Translations under genes and position numbers: made by a program
In this document: positions 11,100-23,930 of the stretch, in pieces
Layout: each line of letters starts with the position of its first letter
Position numbering within the stretch: position 1 is the first letter of the stretch
Assembly: GCA_010909165.1 (NCBI GenBank)
Contig: VJWM01000107.1
Span: 682,001-746,000 of the forward strand
DNA: 64,000 bases
Reading direction: 5' to 3'
Origin: Anthoceros angustus
Taxonomy: Eukaryota; Streptophyta; Anthocerotopsida; Anthocerotales; Anthocerotaceae
Notes under the pieces: model-generated
Told to the model about the DNA's origin: nothing
Database searches by the model: none
What the model saw: only the letters and a program-made list of their open reading frames with translations

Positions 11100-13137
11100 A
11101 GCCCCATGTTCTCCTCTTGCTCTCCTCCCTCTTGGCTGGTTGGGCAATCTCTCCCATAAAATCTCTACCTCCTCAGCTGGACTCCTCTCTCTCTTGTGCT
11201 CGCCGCATAGTCCTGCACTCCTCCTCGGTGAGCTCTTGAATCTGGATGGGTCGGTGAGAGTTTCCTCCTTAAGAATCCAACCCATAGGTAGGATCCAAAG
11301 GTGCCAAGGCATGGATCAAGTACCTCCATGTCCCCTGTGCCCACAACAACATAAACTTTCGGAGACAATCTTCTCTCCAGCCAAGGAGAATCCGGGCACA
11401 TGGTTATCTTGATAAGCATCCTCAATCTAATGCACCATTGGGAAGTTAGACTTCTTAGGCGGTGCTTACCCGCTCCCCCGGCCTGCTTGTCCTCCTCCCG
11501 GGTCTTGCCCCTTCTTCCTTGTTGTAGCTGGTCTTGGAGCTGTTGCTCCCTTAGCAGTGCAGGTGTTGCTTCCTTAGCGGCTTTTGCTTGCTTAGCAACC
11601 TCCTCTGCTAACTCGACAGATTCTTCCATGGGAGGCTCCGCATCTTCCACGGTGGCTCTCCTTGCAATCCGGCCCTCTTGGCCTCTTTCCAACCTTTCCT
11701 TGCCTCGTCCCTCTCCTTCTTGGCGCCCAGAGGCATCCGCGGCCTGAACTTGATCCGAGATGACATTCTGCAGCCTCCCTATGGTGCTTTGTGCGTCCGA
11801 GAGCTGAACCATGAGGGTTTCTGATCCTTGGTCTTCCGCAACTCTTCTCGGACCTTCCTTAATTCCGCTTCCATGCTACCTAGGCGTCCCTCCAAGACCT
11901 CCTTCTCCTGCTTCATTCCCCGGAGCCTCACCGCCTCCCCTGCCCCCCTGCGCTAGAACCTAACAAAGAGGACGAGCTATCGGTCCTCCATCTCACCTAG
12001 TGCGTGCCATAGCTGAGACCTAGGGTGATGTTAGGCCCCAAACCCCAATGGGTTCCCTCCTTCCTATCTGCGAATCGACTCTCCCCGCGACCACTCCGGT
12101 ATACTTGAGGTCACCCTTGAGCAGTAGTGACTTTCTCGGGTCACTCGGGGCCAAAGGTTGGGCCGATTCCGCCTGTTGACCTGTTGCTTCCCTGGCCACG
12201 GGCTCTTGCGGAACTGGTGCTCCTCTGGCCTTTCCTTTATCCTGCTTCTGTCCAGGTGAGTTCCCAGTGCGTGCTCTTGTGGCTCTAGGAGTGGTTGGAG
12301 TCCCCTGTTGCTCAGCCCGACCTCTCTTGGTGCCTGTTGGGGTCTTGGCAACTCCAGCTGCTTTGTTAGCCACCGCGGCTGATGCCTTAGCAACTGCCAC
12401 ATTCCTCTTCATGGACACTTGGACTTCTCATCTTCACTCCCTGCATGGAGATGGCCTCTTCCTCGACTCCTCTTTGGGCTTCCTTCTTTCAAACACCGGC
12501 CTCATGGAAGGTGAGACCATCTCTATCCTCCAAAGAACTTGGCATGGTCAAAAATGTGGATTAAGAAGGAGATAGAGGGGGGTGATGGTAGGGTCAAGTG
12601 GTCCCTCTCCCCGCATCTTGTGTCATAGAACATCCTAGCCCAATCTATCTTGGACCCTCTCACCACCTCATAGAGAAAGACAAGAAATGGTCGACAATGT
12701 GCTCTAGCTTCTTAGTGAGTGAGAGCACAGGATCCACTTGGCTAATCCGCCAGCTCGGTCTAACTTGTTGGTGACCCAGCCATTCTCCACCCTAGACAAT
12801 GTGGGAGCAATGGCTTGTGCCTCCTGACTTTTGGGGAGATGGCTTCGAAAGGATCAATGATTATTCCACCACATTCCTCTTCAGCCTCATAGAGACTGGA
12901 ACAAGAATATTCCCCGGGGTTGGTTCTCGTGTTGCCTTCCCCTGTGGCCTTCTCCCTCATGTGCCCTGCACATTCCCGAACCAATTCTGGGCTACTGTAG
13001 CACCACTTTTTGTCCATGAAGGACAAGTGATGCTTGGCCACCAAGGAACCCGCTTTCACTCTCCAGTGCCCCATGTTGGGCCATTGAACCGTGGTAATGG
13101 CCTCAATGGCCACCGGAGTGGTCTTCTTAGGGGCCAT
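11100..13137 (-). pseudogene. Antisense accessory ORF inside E2 (frameshifted)
   Basis: Read on the minus strand from an ATG at 13137 (MAPKKT). A segment with KHHLSFMDKKWCY and IDPFEAISPKV is followed, after stops and frame changes, by a part on SKIDWARMFYDT. Next comes a basic, Pro/Thr/Ala-rich stretch (12418-12020), then a Glu/Arg/Gln-rich coiled-coil-like region (11812-11400). The core resembles the accessory frame at 3056-4309 and its better preserved copy in E1. Several frames must be joined, so it is not functional as it stands. Function unknown. Confidence 0.45.
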
Positions 13138-13422
13138 GCTTCCCGAACTGTGACGTGGCTCCGAGTTTACGAAAGTAAGGAGTCCCGGCTATCTCGATGC
13201 ACCACCCCTGGCACTCCCCCACTTCAAGATTCCCGCCCCATCGCTCGTATCGCCTCTCGTGGCCGACTTCCCATCCGAAATTTCCGCTTAGCCCGCTTGT
13301 TGATCGAGCCAAACACACCGCCGCTTCCAACTTCACGATGGCAAGGGTGTCCTCCTCGAATTCACTCAAAGATTTTGGGAAGCACTGCACCAATTTATTC
13401 AACCTATCTTCCTCAGTGTCCC
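11891..13422. repeat. 1.53-kb tandem duplication inside E2, copy 1
   Basis: Repeats as 13423-14954 with period 1,532 bp, anchored on AAGACCTCCTTCTCCTGC at 11894 and 13426. E1 has only one copy of this region. Confidence 0.75.
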
Positions 13423-14954
13423 GTCAAGACCTCCTTCTCCTGCTTCATTCCACTGGAGCTCCTTGCTCTCCTGTTGTTCCCCTATGCTGTAAACCTAACA
13501 AAGAGGACGAGCTATCGGTCCTCCATCTCACCTAGTGCGTGCCATAGTGAGACCGGCTCTTGTAGGGTGATGTTAGGCCCCAAACCCTCGGGATGGGTTC
13601 CCTCCTTCCTATCTGGCGGCTCTCCCCTGCGACCACTTGGGGTATACTTGAGGTCACCCTTGAGCAGTAGTGACTTTCTCGGTCGGCTCGTGCCCAAGGT
13701 TGGGCCGATTCCTCCTGTTGACTGTGGCTTCCCGGCCACGGGCTCTGGAGCTGTGCTGCTCGGCCTTTCCTTTATCACCTTACATCCGGGTGAGTTCCAG
13801 CGTGCTCTTGTGGCTCTAGTGGTTGGAGTCCCCTGTTGCTCGGCCCGACCTCTCTTGGTGCTGTTGGGGTCTTAGCAACTCCAGTTGCTTTGTTAGCCAT
13901 GGTGATGCCTTAGCAACGCCACATTCCTCTTCATGGACACTTGGACTTCTCATCTTCACTCCCGGTGCCGGAGATGGCCTCTTCCTCGACTCCTCTTTGG
14001 GCTTCCTTCTTTCAAACCGGCCTCCGGGCATGGAAGGTGAGACCATCTCTATCCTCCGGCAACTTGGCATGGTCAAAAATGTGGATTAAGAAGGGAGATA
14101 GAGGGGCTGGGTGATGGTAGGGTCAAGTGGTCCCTCTCCACGCATCTTTGTGTCATAGAACATCCTAGCCCAATCTATCTTGGACCCTCTCACCACCTCA
14201 TAGAAAGACAAGAAAATGGTCGAATGTGCTCTAGCTTCTTAGTGAGAGTGAGAGCAGGATCACTGGCTAATCCGGCCCTCGAGGTCTGTTGGTGACCCAG
14301 CCATTCTCCACCCTAGACAATGTGGGAGCAATGGCGACAGCCTCCTGACTTTTGGGGAGATGGCTTCGAAAGGATCAATGATTATTCCACCACTTTCCTC
14401 TTGAGGCCTCTCATAGACTGGAACAATGAATATTCAGTGCGGGGTTGGTTCTCGTGTTGCCTTCCCTGGCCTTCTCCCTCATGTGTCCTGCACATTCCGA
14501 ACCAATTAAGGCTCTTGTAGCACCACTTTTTGTCCATGAAGGACAAGTGATGCTTAGCCACCAAGACCCCGCCCTTCACTCTCCGATTGCCCCATGTTGG
14601 GCCATTGGGTGTGGTAATGGCCTCAATGGCCACCGGAGTGGTCTTCTTAGGCCATGCTTCCCCGGCGTGGCTCGAGTTTACAGTAAAGTCCGGCTATCGC
14701 GATGCACCACCGCACTTCCCCACTTCAAGATTCTGTCCCTTGGTGTCGTCTCCTCGGGGCCGACTTCCCATCGAAAACAGCTGCTTGTTGGAGAATTCCC
14801 TGTGCTCCTTCTTTCGCTTCCAACTTCACGATGGCAAGGGTGTCTGCACATTCCTCGGCACTTGAAGCAGCGTCCCCCACAATTTTGATTCGCTATCTTC
14901 GGATTTTACGTGTCCGGCTTGTCGAATTGAAACCTGTCACGATCCTTTGGCCAC
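13423..14954. repeat. 1.53-kb tandem duplication inside E2, copy 2
   Basis: Second copy, including a second start of the antisense ORF near 14.63-14.65 kb (minus strand, LVAKHHLSFMDKKWCYKSL). It differs from copy 1 by numerous small indels, so neither copy has a long intact frame. Confidence 0.75.
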
Positions 14955-16070
14955 ATGCACCGCCAAAGCTACCACCCCCTCCACTCAAATATGTGAGGTC
15001 CGGGGTATCCTGCAACCACGATTAGAGGTGCCTCGACCCCTTCTCTCCGCAGCTTCCGCACCCGCACCTCGATTATTCCAGCTGCCTCACCCATCGTATC
15101 ACCTGCTCCACCTCGACTACTCGTGAGATGCCACCCCTTATGGCCGTGACCACGCTCCCCGCCTCCGCCATACATCCTTCCCAACGCCTCCTAGGGTGCG
15201 CGCCACTGCACCCGGCCCACCTGTCCCGGCCTCACCCTACTTTCATCCATCCTGCGCTTCAGCCCACTTACTGGCTCTACCCAATTCGCCGCTCCTTCCA
15301 CCGATTCGCCGCTCCTTCCACCACTTTCCTCTTGAGGCGCATTGATTACTCCCCACCACTGTGTAACTTGCCACGCCTCTCCTTCCGTCGCCGCCGCTCC
15401 TTCCGTCGCCGCTCCTTCGTGCGCCTCCACTGCATCAGCTGCATCTGGCCCCATCATCGGCTCCTTCCACCGACCATAATTGCGCCAGGCTTAGCATCGC
15501 CTCCACCGCCTACCACGCATCCTCCGGCGTGTTGCCACTCAACTCGCCTTTTTTCTGAGCGTGCTTGTCACACAGGCACCTTCTGACTCGTGACCCCGCC
15601 TCAGGCCGTCGGCGCCCGCTAGTCTCCGACTCACGCTCCCGAGTTCCAGCGCCGCCTTTTTACTCAATTTCAAGATACCCTCGTCTTCCTTGTTGGACTT
15701 AATTGCTAATAGGACCCCACGTTACTTCCCGTTCGGGTATTTCCCTGTGATTTCGCCCAAATAGGTTTTCCAAATTTATCGGAAAATAACTCCGACTTGG
15801 TTGCTACCATAGCAACAGTTCTCGAGTCGGTTCTTTGTCATAGCAACAGTCCTAGCAACGGCCCTAGCAACTGCTAGCAACCGCCGAGCAGCCAACCCTC
15901 CAAGGTTGTCCGGATCAGACTAGACTCTCTTCCTCCTACTAGGCTCTAGTAGACCTTTCTTATTTTCTAACCGACTTCACATTCCAACTCCACACGATTC
16001 TCACAACTTAAACACAAAACAAAAAAAAACTCCTTTCCGAGGGGGTCTGAGTACCCATGTGGTCACCACA
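14955..16070. other. Right part of E2, no gene
   Basis: GC-rich sequence (15.0-15.6 kb), then a stretch shared with E1 (15,690-16,070 matches 37,555-37,915). It carries several TAGCAAC repeats (15.80-15.90 kb). No supported coding region. Confidence 0.5.
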
Positions 16071-16206
16071 GGGTCACAAGGCCATAAGGCATGAGTGTTT
16101 AAATACTAGGGAAAGTGGCTCTTCGCTAGTGACTCTTCGCTGAACCCTATGGCCTAGATAAAGTAGGACACTAAATAATATTAACGTTTACTAATTATTT
16201 CTAACA
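16071..16206 (-). repeat. Copia 3' LTR, truncated
   Basis: The minus-strand LTR start TGTTAG is at 16206, next to a clear polypurine tract on the minus strand (TTTAAGAGGGGG, 16207-16218). Only the first 136 bp remain; E2 abuts it at 16070. The left arm of the LTR hairpin is deleted. Confidence 0.7.
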
Positions 16207-17803
16207 CCCCCTCTTAAACTTAATACCCTATTTAGGATAATTGATCCGGGGACGAGGGGACTAGCGGGCTGCCAGGCGATTAGGTGAAGCTCTGAGCTTG
16301 ATCCGCCTGTAGCCGCTGGTACGTGGTGTACGGCGGGATATCTGGCTGGAGGACAAAGTGTTGAGTCCGCCTCTCACCAAAACTGAGGCCCTGAGAGCGA
16401 AATGAGTGTTGTGCAAACCGCGACAGTGATGTTGAGCTGACAGATCCGGATAGGTAGTCCCTTGACCACAGTGTCCGGGAGCTACCAGAAGCAGCGTTTC
16501 AGCGATCCGCAAGTTGAATTGCGGGCGCATGAGCTGGCTCATGGACATCAAGTTCTTTGCCATGGTGGGCACGAAGAGGACGTCTTCCGCAAAGATATGA
16601 GCCATCGTTGAGTTTGAAGGTGGTGTACCTTTGCCTTGTATCTCGCAAGTGGTTACGCCTCGCGTCAGCCTAACATGACCTTGTCACTCCGAGGCAAGTG
16701 TCAAGGTGGTGAACAGACCTCTGTCCTTGCAGATGTGTGAGGTAGCTCCAAAGTCGAGGTACCAACAGCCGTCGTCATTGACGGAGCTCGGCGAGCATGC
16801 GTGAGTATCTTCACTGTGCCTTGATCGTCCTTGACTCGACACTTGCAGCCGGTTTGGGTAACCGGGGCTCACCCGCCTTTTCTTCGGCACTCACGTGCCC
16901 AGTGTCCAGGTATGCCACACCAATTGCAATTACAGGCGTCTAGAGGAGCGTCTCCACGGCCCGACTGGTGGAGAGGTGCTCCTCGGTCTTCCTTTGTCCT
17001 TGGGTGGTTGGCCTCTGCGAGTTGGCTGCTAACACCTTATCCATCTTGTTCTTAGGAACGCCAGATGAGAAGGCTCGACTTTGCTCCTCCTGGAACAACG
17101 CACCGATCACTTCTTCCAAGGTGATGGTCGTTGTTGCACCAGAGGCAGTAGAAGCAGCTCGCAGAGGGCCGTTCTGACTAGTGACAAAGGTTTGGTAGGA
17201 GAGAGGAAGGGTTGTGACGAACTGCCAGCATCTACCTCCGACATCTTCTCTCCAGTCAGCGAGGTGAGCTGGGCTCTAAGGTGTCGGAACCTGCTGGTGT
17301 GCGCTGCCACCTTGTCTCCTTCCTTCATCTTCAAGGCGAAAAACTCTTGTCTAACTGCACAGAGTGTCATTAAGTTTTGGACCTTGTATGTCTTCTCCAA
17401 GTGGTTCCAGATCTCAGTGGCCGAGTTGTAGAACTCAACGTCTGGGACAAGATCTGCATCGAGTCCGCTGATGAGAACTGCTACCGCTATGGCATTGTAC
17501 TGGTCCCACTTGGCAATTTCTGCAGGAGTAGGTGCGGGTGTGGCTGCTGGATCCGGCTTCTTGTATGATCCGTCCACCGTACCCCACACGCCGCGTGCCA
17601 GCAAAGTGGTCTTCATCCTTACGCGCCAGGTGGGGTAGCCATCTCCTTTGAACCTGTCCGTCTCTCTGAGTTCTGAAGTAACTATAGGTGAACTCTTTGT
17701 CGCCAAGTGGACAGGAGGAGGGTGAGGAAGAAGGTTTAAGTTTGGGCTGGTGATTAACATTCAACGCAGCATGAAAACTTGAGCTAAGTAGGATTACATA
17801 CAC
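16207..17803 (-). pseudogene. Copia gag-protease fragment, minus strand (copia 4)
   Basis: Minus-strand remnant of a Ty1/copia polyprotein. Gag (UBN2-like, 17760-17107) shows ETDRFKGDGYPTWRVRM, LISGLDADLVPDVEF and NHLEKTYKVQNLMTL. Protease has YLDFGATSHICKD (about 16,720-16,760), where copia proteases usually have D-S-G-A-S/T. A gag-pre-integrase piece, VLFVPTMAKNLMSMSQL, lies near 16,540-16,590. Integrase, RT and RNase H are absent; the frame reaches the polypurine tract and 3' LTR directly. The 5' end lacks LTR and primer-binding site, cut near 17.9 kb by the copia 3 insertion. Small indels break gag from protease. Confidence 0.75.
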
Positions 17804-17933
17804 GTTGTAGCTACGATCCCCTCAAAATGAGTTCGTGGCATAAGAAACTAATTATGTTTAGAGGCGGAGAAATGGGAGAGTTTTGATGGAACGAATAACT
17901 AGAAAAAATTTGAAGGAATAATTATTGTTTATG

Positions 17934-18165
17934 TGTTGACTCATGCTAGGGTTATGTTACCTTAGTTTAGTTAACCTATCGATGTGTAAACTAGGTCTAG
18001 TCACCTAGTACCCTTTCGGTAGGGTTGTGACTCTTACAGTGGGCGTAACACTTGGTATCTTAATTAGGTTGTTTTAAGCATAAGCAAGTTACTCTTTTAT
18101 TTGATCTTTCAATTCAATCAATAATGTAATTGTGTTTTATTAATTCAATTCACATAAAATCTTCA
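17934..18165 (+). repeat. Copia 3 5' LTR
   Basis: Runs from TGTTGACTCATGC to ATCTTCA and is followed at once by the primer-binding site TGGTATCAGAGCAGGG (18166-18181), complementary to initiator tRNA-Met. No matching 3' LTR was found in the window. Confidence 0.8.
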
Positions 18166-18854
18166 TGGTATCAGAGCAGGGATAGATGGAGATGCATCTA
18201 GTATGCACACAAAAATTTTCTGCATTAGAAGATGTGCAGAAAGATGTGTTTTATTATTGTTTTGAATAATAACATGTTCTTGAAAAGGAACTTTTTAAAG
18301 AAACATCAAGAAATGAATTTTGTGTTGTTTTTCTTTAAAAATCTATACAAATTCTTGCTGCATTAGGTAGCCATTCTAGCGTGCATTCATTGAATTGCTC
18401 CCTTGAGCAATTGCAATGAACATACACTAGAACAAATGCCCAATGGGCAAAATTATATATAGAAAAATACAAAAGAAATATAAGATGCAGATTCGCACTT
18501 ATAAAACACAAATCACGCTCGCACATGGCCAATTTAGATGCGCACAAGAAGTCATACACTACTCGTAATCATCCTAGGCAAAATAGGTCAAGAATTGCCG
18601 ATGGGCACACAATTGCTTCTCGGCATTTCGCATCCTACAATGGAGCCAACAAAACCAAAATAGACCTATGCAAATTGCTGATCCGAGAGACGATTTAATA
18701 CTATTGTGGAATTTCTCTATCCTCAAGAGCGTAACTGTGTTTACTCTTCCTCCAAGAAATCCACTAAATTTGCAGTGCGTGTACAAAGAGCTTTTGATGG
18801 AAACGGCAGCCCGTGGTTTCATCACAACTCAAGCTGCCACAAATGAGCCGACAA
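18166..18854 (+). mobile_element. Copia 3 leader, left part
   Basis: Non-coding AT-rich leader between the primer-binding site and gag. It is split at TAATT (18855-18859) by copia 2 and resumes at 27,154. No gene is seen. Confidence 0.6.
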
Positions 18855-18859
18855 TAATT

Positions 18860-19113
18860 TGGCGATTTATAGAGATAATGCAGATTAATTAAATCGATAA
18901 AATAATTACATCATTGATAATCAAGAAAAGAACCAAAGTGTTTATGAGACTTGGACAACTTAACTAAACCGAAAAGTCATGTCTGTTTCGCTAAAGGTCG
19001 CAACCCTAATGAAAGGGTATATATAACTTAAGCTAAGTTATATGTGTGACTAATAAGCTAACCCTAGGTTACTTAACATTATGATAACACCCTAAGTACT
19101 CATTACTTCATCA
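18860..19113 (-). repeat. Copia 2 3' LTR
   Basis: Start (minus strand) at 19113 after AAGTGGGAG; end at 18860. Nearly identical to 26896-27148. Confidence 0.85.
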
Positions 19114-20200
19114 CTCCCACTTGTTGAATGCATGTTAAGTACACTCCTTCCTTGTGCGGTCCCTTGTGAGCGTGAGCGTCACTTGAGCTTCCCTCCTTAG
19201 CGCCATTTACGCAGGAGCAATGGAGCGTGAGGATGAGATGCCTCGCCCGAGGTACGCTGGTATTTAAGCTGCGACTTACGCTTCCTGCGCCTCATTTCAA
19301 GATTCCAACTTTGGAGGAGGCGCTTGCGCTATGTCTTCTATCACAACACCATCGATGATGCCTCGGCCCAAGGCCATAATCGTGATCCCTTGGTCGATTT
19401 TCAGCTAGAACACCACAGGAGAAGCCCAAAGAACTCACTGTCTGCCGCTAAAGGTCCCCGCCGCCTAGGCGTCCAAGAGGGAGGCCACCGTATGCGGTAG
19501 AGGAAGGCGGCACGAGTGCCAGCTGCGATGCCTATGGGGCTTCTTCTCGCGGTGCCCCACGAACTAACAGTGTAAAGATTGCTGATGCAGAGAGGAGGTT
19601 CGACGAGGGTGAATATGCCTACTCAGATTGCGAGGCGATTCCACCCTTGCCATTTTCCTTCCCTGCCATAAGAGGGTATGATGAAGAGACGAGAGTTGTG
19701 TGCCCTGGAAACATAAAACACCCGGGATCGCCACTATGGTATCGATGTCGGGTGACCAGACATACTCAGGTCACGTGTGGAATACCGCACACAGCAGCCT
19801 TCTCATGAAGCGTTGATTTCCGCCTGCTTTAGCCCCTTCGCTTATTGTGCTCCCACTCGAGAAATTCTAACATCACATCACATCTTGTAGGACCGACATC
19901 CGCGGGAGGAGGAACGTCTCGAACTCAAGAATATCTTATCGTGAAAGAAAAGAGAAGAATACCCTCTCAAGGAGAAAGCTTCACCTCAAGAGCCGGATTC
20001 GAGAATCTGACGAGGAAAATAACAACATTGATGATTCGATGAAGCGAGCTTCAATCGGGATTAGGGCTAGGCCTTTTCTTTTGCTTTCGATCGCTTTGAG
20101 GAAGTCTTGCGACCTCCCGAGTCCCGGACTCTTTACATGTTTGTGGTGTAACTCTCGGCCTAGAGCCTTAGTCGATATCCGCAGGGTTGTTGGTATGTAG
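19114..20200 (-). other. Copia 2 3' internal region without clear gene
   Basis: Between the RNase H remnant and the 3' LTR. No recognisable protein on either strand. Confidence 0.4.
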
Positions 20201-20636
20201 TCCAAGTATATTTTCCTGCCACCGCTCTAATGTAGTGATACTCGACTTCCACATGCTTTGTACGTGAGTGAAAGATGTGATTCTTTGCTAGAGCCATGGA
20301 GCCTTGGTTGTCTATAGATAGTGGTCATGTAGGTAGGTGAATTCCCATCTCCTGAAAAATTAACTTACACCACACTATCTCTTTTTGCACTGCCGAACTC
20401 TATACTCGGCCTCTGAGCAGCCACCGAGGTTGCTTCTTGGATGACCAACATATAGGTCCGCCAAAGGAGACCACATATCCAAACCGACTTTCTCGTGTCA
20501 ATGTCTCCAGATAGTCGAGTCAGAAAAGTCTCTAAGTCTAGAGTCTTTCCTTCCGTGCTCATACCTTAAGCCTACATCCGATGTTCCTTTCGGATAGCGA
20601 AACACCCGTTCAAACTCGCCAATGTTCATGGCACGG

Positions 20637-22269
20637 ATGTTCAAGAAATTGGGATAAGGTTTTGAATATGCAACGTCGGCCTCGTGTTTGAAGCATAGAT
20701 AAGTTTACCTACCCCTTTTCTCAGTATGGCACATTTGCCATAGCATCCTTTTCAAATTATTTGTGGACACATTGACTTACTCAACTTCAATCCACTAGGT
20801 AAGGTGTTGATGTCGGTTTGGCATCTTTAAGGCCCATCTGCTCCACAGTTCATAAGGTATCTCACCGTCAAGGTAATAATTCTTCTATCTCTATCCCTTT
20901 GAATGTGAACACCAAGACTTCTTAGAGGTCCGAGATTTGTCATCTCAAATTTCGTGTTAGCGCAGTTGAGCTTGGTGATGTATGCTCCACTATTGCAAAG
21001 TACAATCAAGTCGCCCACATAGATCGCAAGGTAACAGACTACGTTGTCTCGATCAGAACGCTGCCGCCATCGCTGGCACTTTACAAAACCTAGTTCACGC
21101 AGCCTCATCCAGATCTGCTCCATTCCATAGCATCGCTTGAGCCCATACTGAGTTTTGATTAGCTTGAGGACATAGTCCTCTTTGCCTTTACTTCATAACT
21201 GGAGGCCGTATATATATCTCGTATCTAGCTTCCCATGTAGAAATGCTGCTTTCACATCAAACATATCTAACTCATAGTCTTTGTGGGTTGCACAAAGACA
21301 GGATAAAAGTTGCCATCTTGACAATCGGAGCAAATGTTTCCAAGTAGTCTAGGCCTGCACTTGGGAAAATCCTCCACGAGTCTTGCTTTATACCTATCAA
21401 AGGTACCATCACTTTCACTTTTAGTTTGAAAACCCATTTACATGAGACCATTTTATGTCTGGAGGTAACTTGGCTAGCTCCCAAGTCCGCTTTTGATCAA
21501 GGATTCATTGACTTGTATGGCCTTTTTCCATTCGGAAGATCAGTCTACTAAGTGCCTCCTCATATGAGTGTGGCTCGATGGGGTCCAAGAAAACAGAGTT
21601 GACTTGTCGCCCTAAAGTCATGTGACCGAGTAACTGAGGATGTCGTTCACGCTGTGGGTAGCGTCGTTGAGCAGTGGGTCTTGCTGCTCACGGTGTGTTT
21701 TCAAGATCCGTTGCTCAAGATCATCGATCACGCCGCTTCCTCCATATCTAAGTCCACATAAAAGGTAGAGGATCTGAGGATGCTGTATTTGATCAACGAT
21801 CCTCGAAATCTTGTTCTAAATTACGACAACGTGCTATGTCAAGTTCAGATCGTCGTGGATCCTCTTGTTCCCCCGCAGGAGCAACATCCTCGAAGATCCT
21901 CAAAATGCGAGACATCTTGTTCAAGATGTTCCCAATCATCTTGAGGCGTAATCGTCGAAGCTCCCACGCGAAACGGTTTTCATCAAAGGTAACGCCTCGG
22001 AGTAGATGACGTGATTGGTAGGCACATCATACAACTTGTATGCCTTGATGCCTTGATGTAACCTAACATCAGCAACTTTTGTGCTTTGTTGAATGCGCTT
22101 CCCCTGGGATGAAGGCATAGGCTACAACCAAAAGTCCTCAAATGCAAGATCTTGGGCTTATGTCCATAGAAGGCTTCATATGGAGTCATCCTCGACAAGA
22201 TTGGTAGGCAGCCTTTAGGTAAACAGAGAGGTTGTAAGGGCCGCCCAATAGGACAGAGGGAGGTGAGCA
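20637..22269. repeat. 1.63-kb tandem duplication in copia 2 pol, copy 1
   Basis: Duplicates 22,270-23,930. Both copies start near TTCAAGAAATTGGGATAAGG and contain RT and late integrase. Copies differ by scattered short indels. Confidence 0.75.
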
Positions 22270-23930
22270 TGGTTCAAGAAATTGGGATAAGGTGGTTGAA
22301 TATGCAACGTCTGGCCTCGTAGTGTTTGAAGCATAGATAAGTTTACCTACCCCTTTTCTATGGCACATTTGCCATAGCATCCTTTTCAAATTATTGTGGA
22401 CACATTGACTTACTCAACTTCAATCCACTAGGTAAGGGTGTTGATCGGTTTGGCATCTTTAAGGCCCATCTGCTCCACAGTTCATAAGGTATCTCGGTGT
22501 CAAGGTAATAATTCTTCTATCTCTATCCCTTTGAATGTGAACACCAAGAGACTTCTTAGAGGTCCGAGATTTGTCATCTCAAATTTACGTGTTAGCGCAG
22601 TTGAGCTTGGTGATGTATGCTCCACTATTGCAAAGTACAATCAAGTCGCCCACATAGATCGCAAGGTAACAGACTCGTTGTCGATCACATGTGCCGTTTC
22701 GCACTTTACAAAACCTAGTTCACGCACTCCTCATCCAGATCGCGTTCCATTCCATAGCGTTGCTTGAGCCCATACTGAGTTTTGATTAGCTTGAGGACAT
22801 AGTCCTCTTTGCCTTTACTTCATAACTGGAGGTCTGCATATATATCTCTGTATCTAGCTTCCCATGTAGAAATCGTTTTCACATCAAACATATCTAACTC
22901 ATAGTCTTTGTGGGTCACATAGGATACGAAAAGTTGCCATCTTGACAAGCTGGAGCAAATGTTTCCAAGTAGTCTAGGCACCGCACTTGGGAAAATCCTC
23001 GAATACGAGTCTTGCTTTATACCTATCAAAGGTACCATCACTTTCACTTTTAGTTTGAAAACCCATTTACATGAGACCATTTTGCGGCTGAGGTAACTTG
23101 GCTAGCTCCCAAGTCCGCTTTTGATCAAGGATTCGTACTCAGTATGGCCTTTTTCCATTCGACATCAGTCTACTAAGTGCCTCCTCATATGAGTGTGGCT
23201 CGATGGGGTCCAAAGAAAGCGAGTTGACTTGTGCGCCCTAAAGTCATGTGTTGATAACTGGAGGATGTCGTTCACGGTGGTAGCGTCGTTCGGAGTTGAG
23301 CAGTGGGTCTTGCTCACGCCGAGGTGCGAGTTTTCAAGATCCTGTTCGGCATCATCGGCATCGATCGCCGCTTCCTCCATATCTAAGTCCACATAAAAAG
23401 GTAGAGGATCTGGAGGATGGGGCTGCTGTATTTGATCAACAGCATCCTCGAAATCTTGTTCTAAATTACGACGCGCGTGCTCGTTCAAGGTCATCGTGGA
23501 TCCTCTTGTTCCCCACCTGCAGGAGCAACATCCTCAGTAAGATCCTCAAAATGCGAGACATCTTGTTCAAGATGTTCCCCCCAATCATCTTGAGGCGAGA
23601 ATCGCCGAAGCTCCCACGCGAAGCGGTTTTCATCAAAGGTAACGCTCACAGGTAGATGACGTGATTGGTAGGCACATCATACAACTTGTATGCCTTGATG
23701 CCTTGATGTAACCTAACATCAGCAACTTTTGTGCTTTGTTGAGCAGCTTTCTTCGCTTCTCCACAGGGATGAAGGCATAGGCTACACAAAAAGTCCTCAA
23801 ATGCAAGATCTTGGGCTTATGTCCATAGAAGGCTTCATATGGAGTCATCCTTCGACATTGGTAGGCTGTTCCTTAGGTAAACAGAGGTTGTAAGGCCCAA
23901 TAGGACGAGAGAGGAGGTGAGCATGGTTCA
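22270..23930. repeat. 1.63-kb tandem duplication in copia 2 pol, copy 2
   Basis: Second copy, continuous with the upstream (higher-coordinate) integrase, so this is probably the original register. Confidence 0.7.

Larger units (their letters stand above)
9692..16070 (+). mobile_element. E unit 2: 6.4-kb TG...CA element with internal duplication
   Basis: Begins TGTGGAGTGATTTTC at 9692 and ends GTGGTCACCACA at 16070, the same termini as E1 (33005-37915). It is longer than E1 mainly because of a 1.53-kb tandem duplication inside. The left third is CT-rich, the middle carries an antisense ORF remnant, and the right end has repeated TAGCAAC motifs. The two ends are not similar to each other, so no LTR pair is present. 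It is flanked by a full copia LTR on the left and a partial one on the right. Confidence 0.6.

Noticed and set aside
12799-13875. 358-codon plus-strand frame in E2
   Set aside because: It is antisense to the accessory ORF remnant, spans the tandem duplication border, and has no recognisable domain.
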